A stretch of DNA of 64,000 nt from Paraburkholderia sp. BCC1885. Its GTDB lineage: Bacteria > Pseudomonadota > Gammaproteobacteria > Burkholderiales > Burkholderiaceae. The translations under genes and the position numbers were made by a program. Where the stretch lies: the NCBI RefSeq assembly GCF_900996235.1, contig NZ_CAAJGM010000230.1, positions 186,001-250,000 on the forward strand. Direction: 5' to 3'. How positions within the stretch are numbered: the stretch's first letter is position 1; the number at the start of each line of letters is the position of its first letter. Positions 54,057-60,996 of the stretch are shown here, piece by piece. Below the pieces are notes generated by a model that was not told the origin of the DNA, did no database searches, and saw only the letters and a program-made list of their open reading frames with translations.

Positions 54057-55481
54057 ATGAGCAGATTGATCGTGGTATCGAATCGTGTCGCGCCGACGCA
54101 GGAAGGCCGCCCCGCAGCAGGCGGTCTTGCAATCGGTGTTCTGGACGCCCTGAAGGAAACCGGCGGCGTGTGGTTCGGCTGGAGCGGTGAAACGGTGGCC
54201 GAGCCATCGGCGCCGGTGATCGAAAAGCAGGGCAACGTGACGTACGCGACGGTGGGTCTCACCAAGCGCGACTACGATCAGTACTACCGTGGCTTTTCGA
54301 ATGCGACTCTTTGGCCGACGTTCCACTATCGCAACGACCTGTCGCGTTTCGATCGTCAGGAGTACGCGGGATATATGCGCGTCAACCAGACGCTCGCCAA
54401 GCAGCTAAAAGAGTTGCTCGAGCCCGACGACATCATCTGGGTGCATGACTATCATTTGCTGCCGTTCGCCAAATGTCTGCGCGAACTGGGCGTAAAAAAT
54501 CCGATTGGCTTCTTCCTGCATATTCCGTTTCCGGTGCCGGAAGTGTTGCGTAGCGTGCCGCCGCACGAAGAACTCGTGAAGGCGATGTGCAGCTATGACG
54601 TGGTCGGCTTTCAGACCGAGGCGGATCGCCAGTCGTTCGTCGATTACATCGAGCGCGGTCAGCATGGCACGTCGAGCGAAGACGGGATGGTGCATGCCTA
54701 TAACCGCTTCCTCAAGGTCGGTGCCTATCCGATCGGCATCTATCCCGACGCCATCGCCAAGTCTGCCGAACAGTTCACCGACCGCAAGCCGGTCCGCAGT
54801 CTGCGTGACGGCATGCGCGGCCGTAAGCTGATCATGAGCGTCGATCGCCTCGATTATTCTAAGGGCCTGGTCGAGCGTTTTCAGGCGTTCGAGCGCCTGC
54901 TTCTGAATGCGCCGGGTTGGCATGGCCGCGTCTCGCTGGTGCAGATCGCACCGCCGACGCGCTCCGACGTGCAGACGTATCAGCGGATTCGTCAGACGCT
55001 GGAAGGCGAAGCCGGGCGTATCAATGGCCGCTTCGCGCAGCTCGACTGGACGCCGATCCAGTACCTGAACCGCAAGTACGAGCGCAATCTGCTGATGGCG
55101 CTGTTCCGTCAGTCGCAGGTGGGGTACGTGACCCCGTTGCGCGACGGCATGAATCTGGTTGCCAAGGAGTACGTAGCATCGCAGGATCCGGCGGATCCGG
55201 GCGTGCTGGTGCTGTCGCAGTTTGCTGGGGCCGCCGAACAATTGCCGGGCGCGCTGGTGGTGAATCCGTTCGATCTCTCGCAGATGGCGGAAGCGCTGGA
55301 ACGCGCGCTGTCGATGCCGCTCGCCGAGCGCCAGGCGCGTCACGCGGATATGATGGCGCCGCTGCGCGAGAACAACCTCTCGGTATGGCGCGATACGTTC
55401 CTCGCCGATCTGCGCAATGTCGCGACGGCGTCATCCGTGACGGCCAAAGCGGTAAAGCTCGCCGACGTGACGGCATCGTGA
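54057..55481 (+). CDS. otsA: Trehalose-6-phosphate synthase
   Basis: GT20 glycosyltransferase of 474 residues that joins glucose from UDP-glucose to glucose-6-phosphate. The product is made in the cytoplasm and, after dephosphorylation, protects cells from osmotic and desiccation stress. Visible motifs are SNRVAPTQ with a GG loop (AAGGLAIGV), WVHDYHLLPF, DRLDYSKGLVERFQAFE with the catalytic Arg/Lys, and the nucleotide-sugar loop LRDGMNLVAKEYVASQ. A GAGGTGG Shine-Dalgarno precedes the ATG. No otsB phosphatase gene is adjacent. A near-consensus sigma-54 promoter suggests control by the enhancer-binding proteins just upstream. Confidence 0.96.
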   Translation: MSRLIVVSNRVAPTQEGRPAAGGLAIGVLDALKETGGVWFGWSGETVAEPSAPVIEKQGNVTYATVGLTKRDYDQYYRGFSNATLWPTFHYRNDLSRFDRQEYAGYMRVNQTLAKQLKELLEPDDIIWVHDYHLLPFAKCLRELGVKNPIGFFLHIPFPVPEVLRSVPPHEELVKAMCSYDVVGFQTEADRQSFVDYIERGQHGTSSEDGMVHAYNRFLKVGAYPIGIYPDAIAKSAEQFTDRKPVRSLRDGMRGRKLIMSVDRLDYSKGLVERFQAFERLLLNAPGWHGRVSLVQIAPPTRSDVQTYQRIRQTLEGEAGRINGRFAQLDWTPIQYLNRKYERNLLMALFRQSQVGYVTPLRDGMNLVAKEYVASQDPADPGVLVLSQFAGAAEQLPGALVVNPFDLSQMAEALERALSMPLAERQARHADMMAPLRENNLSVWRDTFLADLRNVATASSVTAKAVKLADVTAS

Positions 55482-55581
55482 AGCGCTGAGCGAGGGTGAA
55501 GCGGCGGCAGTACCTGATGTACTGAAGCTGCTTTACCCGAGCCGTCACGTCGAATCTTTAGCGTAGCAAACGTCAAGCCAT

Positions 55582-55614
55582 AAAAAACGGCGGCCCTTTG
55601 GGTCGCCGTTTTTG
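55582..55614. terminator. Bidirectional terminator between otsA and the MFS gene
   Basis: AAAAAACGGCG...CGCCGTTTTT forms a stem of about 10 bp around a CCC-TTT-GGG inner stem, with a T-run on either strand. It serves both convergent genes. Confidence 0.9.
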
Positions 55615-55690
55615 CATGAGCATGTACGTGCGTTTTGGTGCGCGCTTCGTGCGTAGTGCAGTCTGCGCAATGCAGCCTGGATCGGCTCGA

Positions 55691-57130
55691 TCACGCGGGC
55701 GATGGATTCGCGCGCTGCATCACGCGCATCGTGCTGATCAGCGCCGCGCTCGCCGAGAAACACGCGGCCACGTACAGGGCGATAGTCGGCCCATGCTGCG
55801 GCGCGACTCCGAAAATCAACGCCACCAGCGCGGCGCCGAGCGTCTGTCCGGTCAGACGCGCCGTCCCCAGCATGCCGCTCGCGCCGCCGCTGCGCTCACG
55901 CGGCGCCGCCGCGAGCATGGTGCGATTGTTGGGCGACTGGAAGATGCCGAAGCCCGCGCCGCACAGCGCCATGCGCCATGCAATCTGCAGCGGGTCCGGA
56001 TGCGCGCCGAGCGTGGCGAGCAGCACCAGGCCTATGGTCAGCGCCGCGAGCCCAATGCCGCCCAGCCATCCGGCCGAGACGCGGTCCGACAATACGCCTG
56101 AGAGCGGCGCGGCAACGATGATGACGAGCGGCCATGGCGTCATCAAAAGACCGGTCTGGACCTGCGACAGGCCGAGCATGTCCTGCATCATGAACGGCAG
56201 CGATACGAACGCGAGCATCTGCGCGCAGAACGAACAGACGGAAGTGCCGACGGACAACGCGAACACCGGTATGCGCAACAGGTCGACCGGCAGAAGCGGC
56301 GCGGGCCGGCTCAACTGACGGCGCACGAGGAAGTAGCCGAGCACCACGGCGCCCAGCGCTTCGAGGGCGACGTAGCCGGGCGCTTCGCCGTGTCCGAGGC
56401 CATCCACGGCGAAGATCACGAGGCCGAACATAAACGCGTTCATCACGGCGCTGAGGTAATCGTAGGCCGCGTCATGCCCAGGATTACGCGGCAGCGCCTT
56501 GAGGCCGCTGACAATGGCCGCAATGCCGATCGGCACATTGATCGCGAACAGCCACGGCCACGGCGCGATGGCGAGCACGCCCGAGGCGACCGTCGGCCCC
56601 ACGGCGGATGACACCGCCACGACCATCGCATTGATCGCCACGCCGCGTCCCAGGTGAGCCGGCGGGTAGATCATGCGCACCAGCGCTGTATTCACGCTCA
56701 TGATGCCGGCCGCGCCGAAGCCCTGGATGACGCGGGCGACGGCGAGTGTCGGCAGCGACGTGGCGAGCGCGCAGCCGAACGACGCGACGGTGAAGAGCAT
56801 CAAGCCGCCCAGATAGACGCGCCGGTAACCGATGCGGTCGCCGAGCGAGGCGAGCGGCAGCAACGAAATGGTGACGGCAAGCTGATACGCGTTGACCACC
56901 CAGATCGAAGCCGCCGCGCTCGCGTGCAGATCGCGGGCGATGGTGGGCAGCGCGACATTGGCGATGGCGCTGTCGAGGACCGCGAGCGTAATGCCGAGCG
57001 CCACCACGACGATGGCCCAATAGCGCTGCGGCAGGGGCAAGCCCAGTTCGGGTCCGGGTGGAGGAGGCTGGCGGCTGGAAGGGTCGCCATGAGAGCGGGA
57101 AGCGTCGTCACCGGAAGCGTTTGCTTGCAT
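55691..57130 (-). CDS. MFS transporter, DHA2 (EmrB/QacA) drug-export type
   Basis: A 479-residue inner-membrane protein with 14 predicted helices, as in proton-driven drug exporters of the DHA2 group. It has motif C-like GAAGIMSVNTALV, the motif A region LASLGDRIGYRRVYLGG and the N-terminal ALGITLAVLDSAIANVALPTIARDL with the Asp typical of QacA/EmrB. A hydrophilic Pro-rich N-terminus of about 35 residues precedes helix 1. No EmrA-type membrane-fusion gene or regulator is adjacent; the substrate is unknown. Confidence 0.9.
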   Translation of the reverse strand: MQANASGDDASRSHGDPSSRQPPPPGPELGLPLPQRYWAIVVVALGITLAVLDSAIANVALPTIARDLHASAAASIWVVNAYQLAVTISLLPLASLGDRIGYRRVYLGGLMLFTVASFGCALATSLPTLAVARVIQGFGAAGIMSVNTALVRMIYPPAHLGRGVAINAMVVAVSSAVGPTVASGVLAIAPWPWLFAINVPIGIAAIVSGLKALPRNPGHDAAYDYLSAVMNAFMFGLVIFAVDGLGHGEAPGYVALEALGAVVLGYFLVRRQLSRPAPLLPVDLLRIPVFALSVGTSVCSFCAQMLAFVSLPFMMQDMLGLSQVQTGLLMTPWPLVIIVAAPLSGVLSDRVSAGWLGGIGLAALTIGLVLLATLGAHPDPLQIAWRMALCGAGFGIFQSPNNRTMLAAAPRERSGGASGMLGTARLTGQTLGAALVALIFGVAPQHGPTIALYVAACFSASAALISTMRVMQRANPSPA

Positions 57131-57194
57131 CGTGTCAGGATCGTATGGACTGCTTTGAAAGGCGGATTCGGGCGGGGAAATCCGGGCGGCGGAA

Positions 57195-57641
57195 TCAGCC
57201 GCGTGCTTCGAGTTCGATGACGTCGCTATGCAGCCATTCCACTAGCCGTCCCAGCACGCCGTCGAGGTCGCGATTGGCGCCACGCAAAGCGCATTCCCAT
57301 ATTACCGCCACGCGCCATCCGGCAGCGAGCAGGGCGGCGCGCGCCTTTTCGTCGTTGCTGCGGTTGCGGCCGATCTTGTCGCGCCAGAATTCGGGGCGCG
57401 TCTGCGGCCATTTGAAGAGGGGGCAATCGTGACCGTGCCAGAAACAGCCATGCACGAATACCACGGCGCGATAGCGCGGCAGCACGATATCGGGCCGCCC
57501 CGGCAAGTCGCGCGCGTCGAGCCGAAAGCGGAACCCCCGCCGATGCAGCAGGCTGCGGATCAGCAACTCCGGCTTGGTGTTGCGGCCGCGAATGCCGGAC
57601 ATCATCCGGCTGCGCGTGGCGGCGTCGACGATATCGACCAT
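57195..57641 (-). CDS. vsr: Very short patch repair endonuclease
   Basis: A 148-residue mismatch endonuclease that nicks beside T:G mismatches made when 5-methylcytosine deaminates. It carries the family features: RSRMMSGIRGRNTKPELLIR, the catalytic Asp and metal site in LPGRPDIVLPRYRAVVFVHGCFWHGHDC (His/Cys zinc cluster), and KWPQTRPEFW. The start codon overlaps the stop of the upstream methyltransferase gene by one base, so the repair enzyme is made together with the methylase that creates the need for it, as in the E. coli dcm-vsr pair. Confidence 0.95.
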   Translation of the reverse strand: MVDIVDAATRSRMMSGIRGRNTKPELLIRSLLHRRGFRFRLDARDLPGRPDIVLPRYRAVVFVHGCFWHGHDCPLFKWPQTRPEFWRDKIGRNRSNDEKARAALLAAGWRVAVIWECALRGANRDLDGVLGRLVEWLHSDVIELEARG

Positions 57642-58903
57642 CAGTTCAGGCGCGCCCGCGCCTCGTGGGCCGGATCGAGCAGCGCCTGCACATGCGGCAG
57701 CATGATGCGCGCAACTTCCTGCATCACCGGCATGACGACGCTATTGCCGAACTGGCGATAGGCCTGGGTGTCGCTCACGGGAATCTGGAACGTGTCGGGA
57801 AAGCCCATCAGCCTCGCGCATTCGCGTGGCGTCAGGCGGCGTGGGCGCAGTTTTTTGCCCTGATAGACGAGGATTTCGGAGCCGTCCTTGTGATAGCGCG
57901 CCGACAAGGTGCGCGTCACGCTGTCCGGATAAGCCATGCCGAAACCGAAGCCGTTGCCCGCCGCGCGATGCTTTTCCGCGTAGTTCTGCAGATACGTCCA
58001 CAGGTTCGGCGTCAGCGTGTACTTCGGCTGTACGCGCTTTTTCGCGTGATCGAAGAAGCGGTCGTGGTCCCACGGCAGCTCCGGCTCGCTGCCGTCGGTA
58101 CGATGCAGGATCGAACTCAGGCGTGGGCCGACTTCCGGTAGTTGCAGGTCGTCCCAGGAGAATTGGGTGGCGCCGCGAAAGCCGACGATGATGATCCGCT
58201 CGCGGTGTTGCGGCGTGAAATGCTGGCCGTCGACGATGCGGTAATGCACTTCGTAGCCGAGTTCGTCGCGCAGGGTCTGCAGGATGACTTCGAAGGTGCG
58301 GCCCTTGTCGTGCGACAGCAGATTCTTGACGTTTTCCAGCAGAAACGCGGCCGGCCGCTTGGCCGCGATGATGCGCGCCACGTCGAAGAAGAGCGTGCCC
58401 TGCGTGGCGCATTCGAAACCGTGCGGCCGTCCCATGGCGTTTTTCTTGCTGACGCCAGCGATCGAAAACGGCTGGCAGGGGAAGCCGCCGAGCAGGACGT
58501 CGTGCGCCGGTACCTCGGCGGCGGGAAACGACACGATGTCGCCGATGAACGAGTGATCCGCGCCGTAATTTTCGAGGTAGGTCTTCTTGGAGAAATCGTT
58601 CCACTCGCTCGTGAAGACGCACGCGCCGCCCTGTGCCTCGAACCCCATGCGAATCCCGCCGATGCCGGCGAACAGGTCGATAAAGCGGAACGTGGCGGCG
58701 CCGTTAGCCGCTGCGTGCTTGCCCGCGGCGGCGGGTTGCAGCAGATCGCGCAGCGCCGGTTCGAGCATCGCCGGACACGGCGTTTCGCCTTTTTCCCAGC
58801 GGCGCACGGTCTTGATGTCCTTGCCGACATGCGCGGCGATTTCTCGCTGGGTAAAGCGGGTGCGCGCCTGTTTGAGCAGCTCGAGCGGTGGGGCCTGGGT
58901 CAC
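57641..58903 (-). CDS. dcm: DNA cytosine-5 methyltransferase, Dcm-like, with N-terminal helix-turn-helix
   Basis: A C5-methyltransferase. Conserved motifs: I FIDLFAGIGGIRMGFE, IV GGFPCQPFSIAGVSKKN with the catalytic Cys, VI ENVKNLLSHDKG, VIII QHRERIIIVGFRG, and X QAYRQFGNSVVMPV. The recognition region (KYTLTPNLWTYLQNYAEKH, GNGFGFGMAYP, VTRTLSARYHKDG) closely resembles E. coli Dcm, suggesting CCWGG methylation. Ahead of motif I is a small DNA-binding-like domain (LLKQARTRFTQREIAAHVGKDIKTVRRWEKGE) not known to me in E. coli Dcm. I start at the GTG at 58903, which has an AAGGA Shine-Dalgarno; an ATG at 59008 would add 35 doubtful residues. No restriction enzyme is encoded nearby. Confidence 0.9.
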   Translation of the reverse strand: MTQAPPLELLKQARTRFTQREIAAHVGKDIKTVRRWEKGETPCPAMLEPALRDLLQPAAAGKHAAANGAATFRFIDLFAGIGGIRMGFEAQGGACVFTSEWNDFSKKTYLENYGADHSFIGDIVSFPAAEVPAHDVLLGGFPCQPFSIAGVSKKNAMGRPHGFECATQGTLFFDVARIIAAKRPAAFLLENVKNLLSHDKGRTFEVILQTLRDELGYEVHYRIVDGQHFTPQHRERIIIVGFRGATQFSWDDLQLPEVGPRLSSILHRTDGSEPELPWDHDRFFDHAKKRVQPKYTLTPNLWTYLQNYAEKHRAAGNGFGFGMAYPDSVTRTLSARYHKDGSEILVYQGKKLRPRRLTPRECARLMGFPDTFQIPVSDTQAYRQFGNSVVMPVMQEVARIMLPHVQALLDPAHEARARLN

Positions 58904-59164
58904 TGACGGTCCTTGCTGGGGATTTTTGCGGACATTATGACCCAGAGTTGTCCCTTTTTCCCGATATTCCCCCATTTCACCGACAAAAATCGGCGGCCTC
59001 TTTTGCACAAACGTCAGGCAAAAAGGTCTTCCGCCAATCTGCTTAACGCCCGCTGAGGGCCGCCAGGCGTGGATGTCAAGGCATCTGTCGAGGTGCGGGC
59101 AACGGTATTTGCGTTGTGATCAGATAGATTGCGGGTGCAATAAAGGGTTGCTAGGCTAAGACCA

Positions 59165-59226
59165 GTGACGCTGATCTCCCGCGTTACGGTGTGTTGAGGC
59201 CGCGGCGCTCGTCGCGGCTTTTTTTT
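59165..59226 (+). ncRNA. Candidate small RNA (about 60 nt) on the plus strand
   Basis: TTGCGG at 59129-59134 and TAGGCT at 59152-59157 are spaced 17 bp, like a sigma-70 promoter, which would start transcription near 59165. A terminator hairpin with a T8 tail ends at 59226. No open frame of note lies between. This is an inference from signals only. Confidence 0.35.
59197..59226 (+). terminator. Orphan rho-independent terminator (plus strand)
   Basis: GCCGCG (59199-59204) pairs with CGCGGC (59213-59218), followed by eight T residues. No plus-strand gene lies within 2 kb upstream. Confidence 0.75.
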
Positions 59227-59296
59227 GCCGGTCGAGGTGGCCGGTAAAAAGGGGAATCGAGTGGGAAGGGCTGCGTGCTGGCGGCGAACCGGCCGC

Positions 59297-59614
59297 TCAG
59301 TTCAGACGCTGGCTTGGCGCGGGACGGCTTTCGTGGGCGCCGAGCGGCACGGAATTCCAGGCGGGCAGGCAGCCGGCCGGCTCGAACCGATCCAGTTGCA
59401 GCAGCAGGCCGTCGACGGCGCATAGTTGCGCGCGGCTCAGATGCGTGTTGTCGAGCAAAGCGTGCAGACGCTTGCGCCAGTAGGCGGGCGGCAGGATTGG
59501 ACCACCCAGATCGCCGAGCAACGAAGGCTCCATCACGCGGCGAATGTGCGCGATGTCCTGATCGATGAGTGTCGCCAACGAGGCGTTGTTCGGCGCGGTC
59601 AGAGTGGGGTCCAT
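59297..59614 (-). CDS. Small hypothetical protein, paralog of the one at 63397
   Basis: A 105-residue cytoplasmic protein. The core (about 15-78) reads LIDQDIAHIRRVMEPSLLG...LPPAYWRKRLHALLD and continues NTHLSRAQLCAVDGLLLQLDRF. The same pattern occurs in the 83-residue protein at 63397-63648, so this is a small family with two copies 4 kb apart. A C-terminal extension of about 25 residues is unique to this copy. All-helical structure is likely. No function is recognised. It is divergent from the csbD-like gene. Confidence 0.7.
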   Translation of the reverse strand: MDPTLTAPNNASLATLIDQDIAHIRRVMEPSLLGDLGGPILPPAYWRKRLHALLDNTHLSRAQLCAVDGLLLQLDRFEPAGCLPAWNSVPLGAHESRPAPSQRLN

Positions 59615-59697
59615 ATCCGCTTAACGGCCCGCCCGTTATGGACTTTAGGGGTACGGACAAAAATTTTTTATGCGCCTTGGGTTCGGTTTTCAGGCTC

Positions 59698-59713
59698 AGG
59701 CACACCCGTTGCT
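59698..59713 (+). promoter_or_regulatory. Possible sigma-54 promoter of the CsbD gene
   Basis: AGGCACACCCGTTGCT keeps GG-N10-GC and matches 9 of 12 consensus positions. It lies 57 bp before the csbD-type start codon. Confidence 0.5.
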
Positions 59714-59769
59714 GTAGCTAAAGGACTGGCGCAAATCCGCGCTGGCACTGCAAACGCAAGGAGCCGAAC

Positions 59770-59961
59770 ATGAATAAGGACCAGGTAAAGGGAGTCGGTG
59801 AACAGGTCAAGGGTAAGGTTAACGAGGCAGTGGGCAAGGCCACGGGTAACAAGACCCAGGAACTGAAGGGCGATCTCCAGCAAGGCGCCGGCGAAGTCCG
59901 CAAGGCCTACGGCGACGGCAAGGAACAAGCCAAGGACAATGCCAAGCGGAATGCCCCGTAA
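59770..59961 (+). CDS. CsbD-family stress protein
   Basis: A 63-residue, very hydrophilic protein of the CsbD/YjbJ family: MNKDQVKGVGEQVKGKVNEAVGK with a second VGK/GDLQQGAGEVRKAYGD repeat. Homologs are abundant general-stress proteins (E. coli YjbJ, B. subtilis CsbD under sigma-B). Their molecular role is unknown. It has a strong CAAGGAG Shine-Dalgarno, its own terminator, and a candidate sigma-54 promoter. Confidence 0.9.
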   Translation: MNKDQVKGVGEQVKGKVNEAVGKATGNKTQELKGDLQQGAGEVRKAYGDGKEQAKDNAKRNAP

Positions 59962-60266
59962 CGGGTAGGTCGGTTTGACAGAAAAGGCGCTTCGGCGCCT
60001 TTTCTGTCGTTAGGCGGGAGCGCGCGGCACGATGCATCGATGCAATGTCGACGGCAGAAATTGATCGGTACAACTTCTGAATTTGCGAGCATTGCAGCGC
60101 CGATGTGACACGCGCCTCGCGCCGGTTGGGACGCGTCCCGGAAAGATTTGGCCGGAGCGTTTATATTGAGCGCTTTGTTTGCCGCGCCCGCCGCCTTGCG
60201 TGTTGCTTCTCGCGCGTTGTCTCTAACTCAAGCGGCGTTGCCACTCATTTTCTTTCCCGATAACTC
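59962..60266. other. Gap between csbD-type gene and GST gene
   Basis: After the terminator at 59978-60007 I see no further feature. The GST promoter should be here; TATATT near 60160 is the only -10-like sequence, without a matching -35. Confidence 0.5.
59978..60007 (+). terminator. Rho-independent terminator of the CsbD gene
   Basis: A perfect 13-bp stem (ACAGAAAAGGCGC/GCGCCTTTTCTGT) with a TTCG tetraloop; the T-run is part of the 3' arm. Confidence 0.88.
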
Positions 60267-60971
60267 ATGACCGATCTCGCCGCGTTTCCCATTACGGCCA
60301 AATGGCCCGCCCAGCATCCCGAGCGTCTGCAATTGTATTCATTGCCTACTCCGAACGGCGTCAAGGTTTCGGTGATGCTGGAGGAGACCGGTCTGCCATA
60401 CGAACCGCATCTGGTGCGCTTCGACACCAACGATCAACTGACGCCGGAGTTCATGTCCTTGAACCCGAACAACAAGATTCCGGCGATCATCGATCCGAAC
60501 GGCCCCGACGGCAAGCCGCTCGGACTGTTCGAATCCGGCGCGATCCTGATCTATCTGGCTGATAAGACGGGCCAGTTCATGCCGCAGGATGCTGCCGGCC
60601 GTTACGAAACGATTCAGTGGGTGATGTTCCAGATGGGCGGCATCGGCCCGATGTTTGGGCAACTGGGCTTCTTCCACAAATTCGCCGGCAAGGATTACGA
60701 GGACAAGCGGCCGCGCGACCGTTACGTCGCGGAATCGAAGCGTTTGCTCGGCGTACTGGAGAAACGCCTGACGGGACGTGCGTGGATCATGGGCGACGCC
60801 TACACGATCGCGGATATGGCGACGTTCCCGTGGGTGCGCAATCTGGTCGGCTTTTATGAAGCCGCCGATCTGGTGGGGATCGCCGATTTTCCGAATGTGC
60901 AGCGCGTGCTCGATGCGTTCGTTGCGCGTCCGGCGGTGGTGCGAGGGCTCGATAGTCCGAAGCGGAGTTGA
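60267..60971 (+). CDS. Glutathione S-transferase, Nu-class-like (YfcG/YghU group)
   Basis: A 234-residue GST. The thioredoxin-like N-domain has LYSLPTPNGVKVSVMLEETGLPYE, where Thr/Asn bind the glutathione thiol as in Nu-class enzymes; NPNNKIPAIIDPNG holds the cis-Pro and LFESGAILIYLADKTG the Glu-Ser pair. The all-helical C-domain has GDAYTIADMATFPWVRNL, the N-capping box. YfcG-type members reduce disulfides and peroxides with glutathione. It stands as a single gene. Confidence 0.9.
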   Translation: MTDLAAFPITAKWPAQHPERLQLYSLPTPNGVKVSVMLEETGLPYEPHLVRFDTNDQLTPEFMSLNPNNKIPAIIDPNGPDGKPLGLFESGAILIYLADKTGQFMPQDAAGRYETIQWVMFQMGGIGPMFGQLGFFHKFAGKDYEDKRPRDRYVAESKRLLGVLEKRLTGRAWIMGDAYTIADMATFPWVRNLVGFYEAADLVGIADFPNVQRVLDAFVARPAVVRGLDSPKRS

Positions 60972-60996
60972 TGCATCGGCGGAGCGGCGTGGGTCG

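Larger units (their letters stand above)
58904..59296. other. Gap between dcm and a small hypothetical gene, with an orphan plus-strand terminator
   Basis: Both neighbours are on the minus strand. Apart from the possible longer N-terminus of dcm (to 59008), the region holds no protein. It carries a plus-strand terminator at 59197-59226 with a promoter-like sequence before it, the candidate small RNA described separately. Confidence 0.6.
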
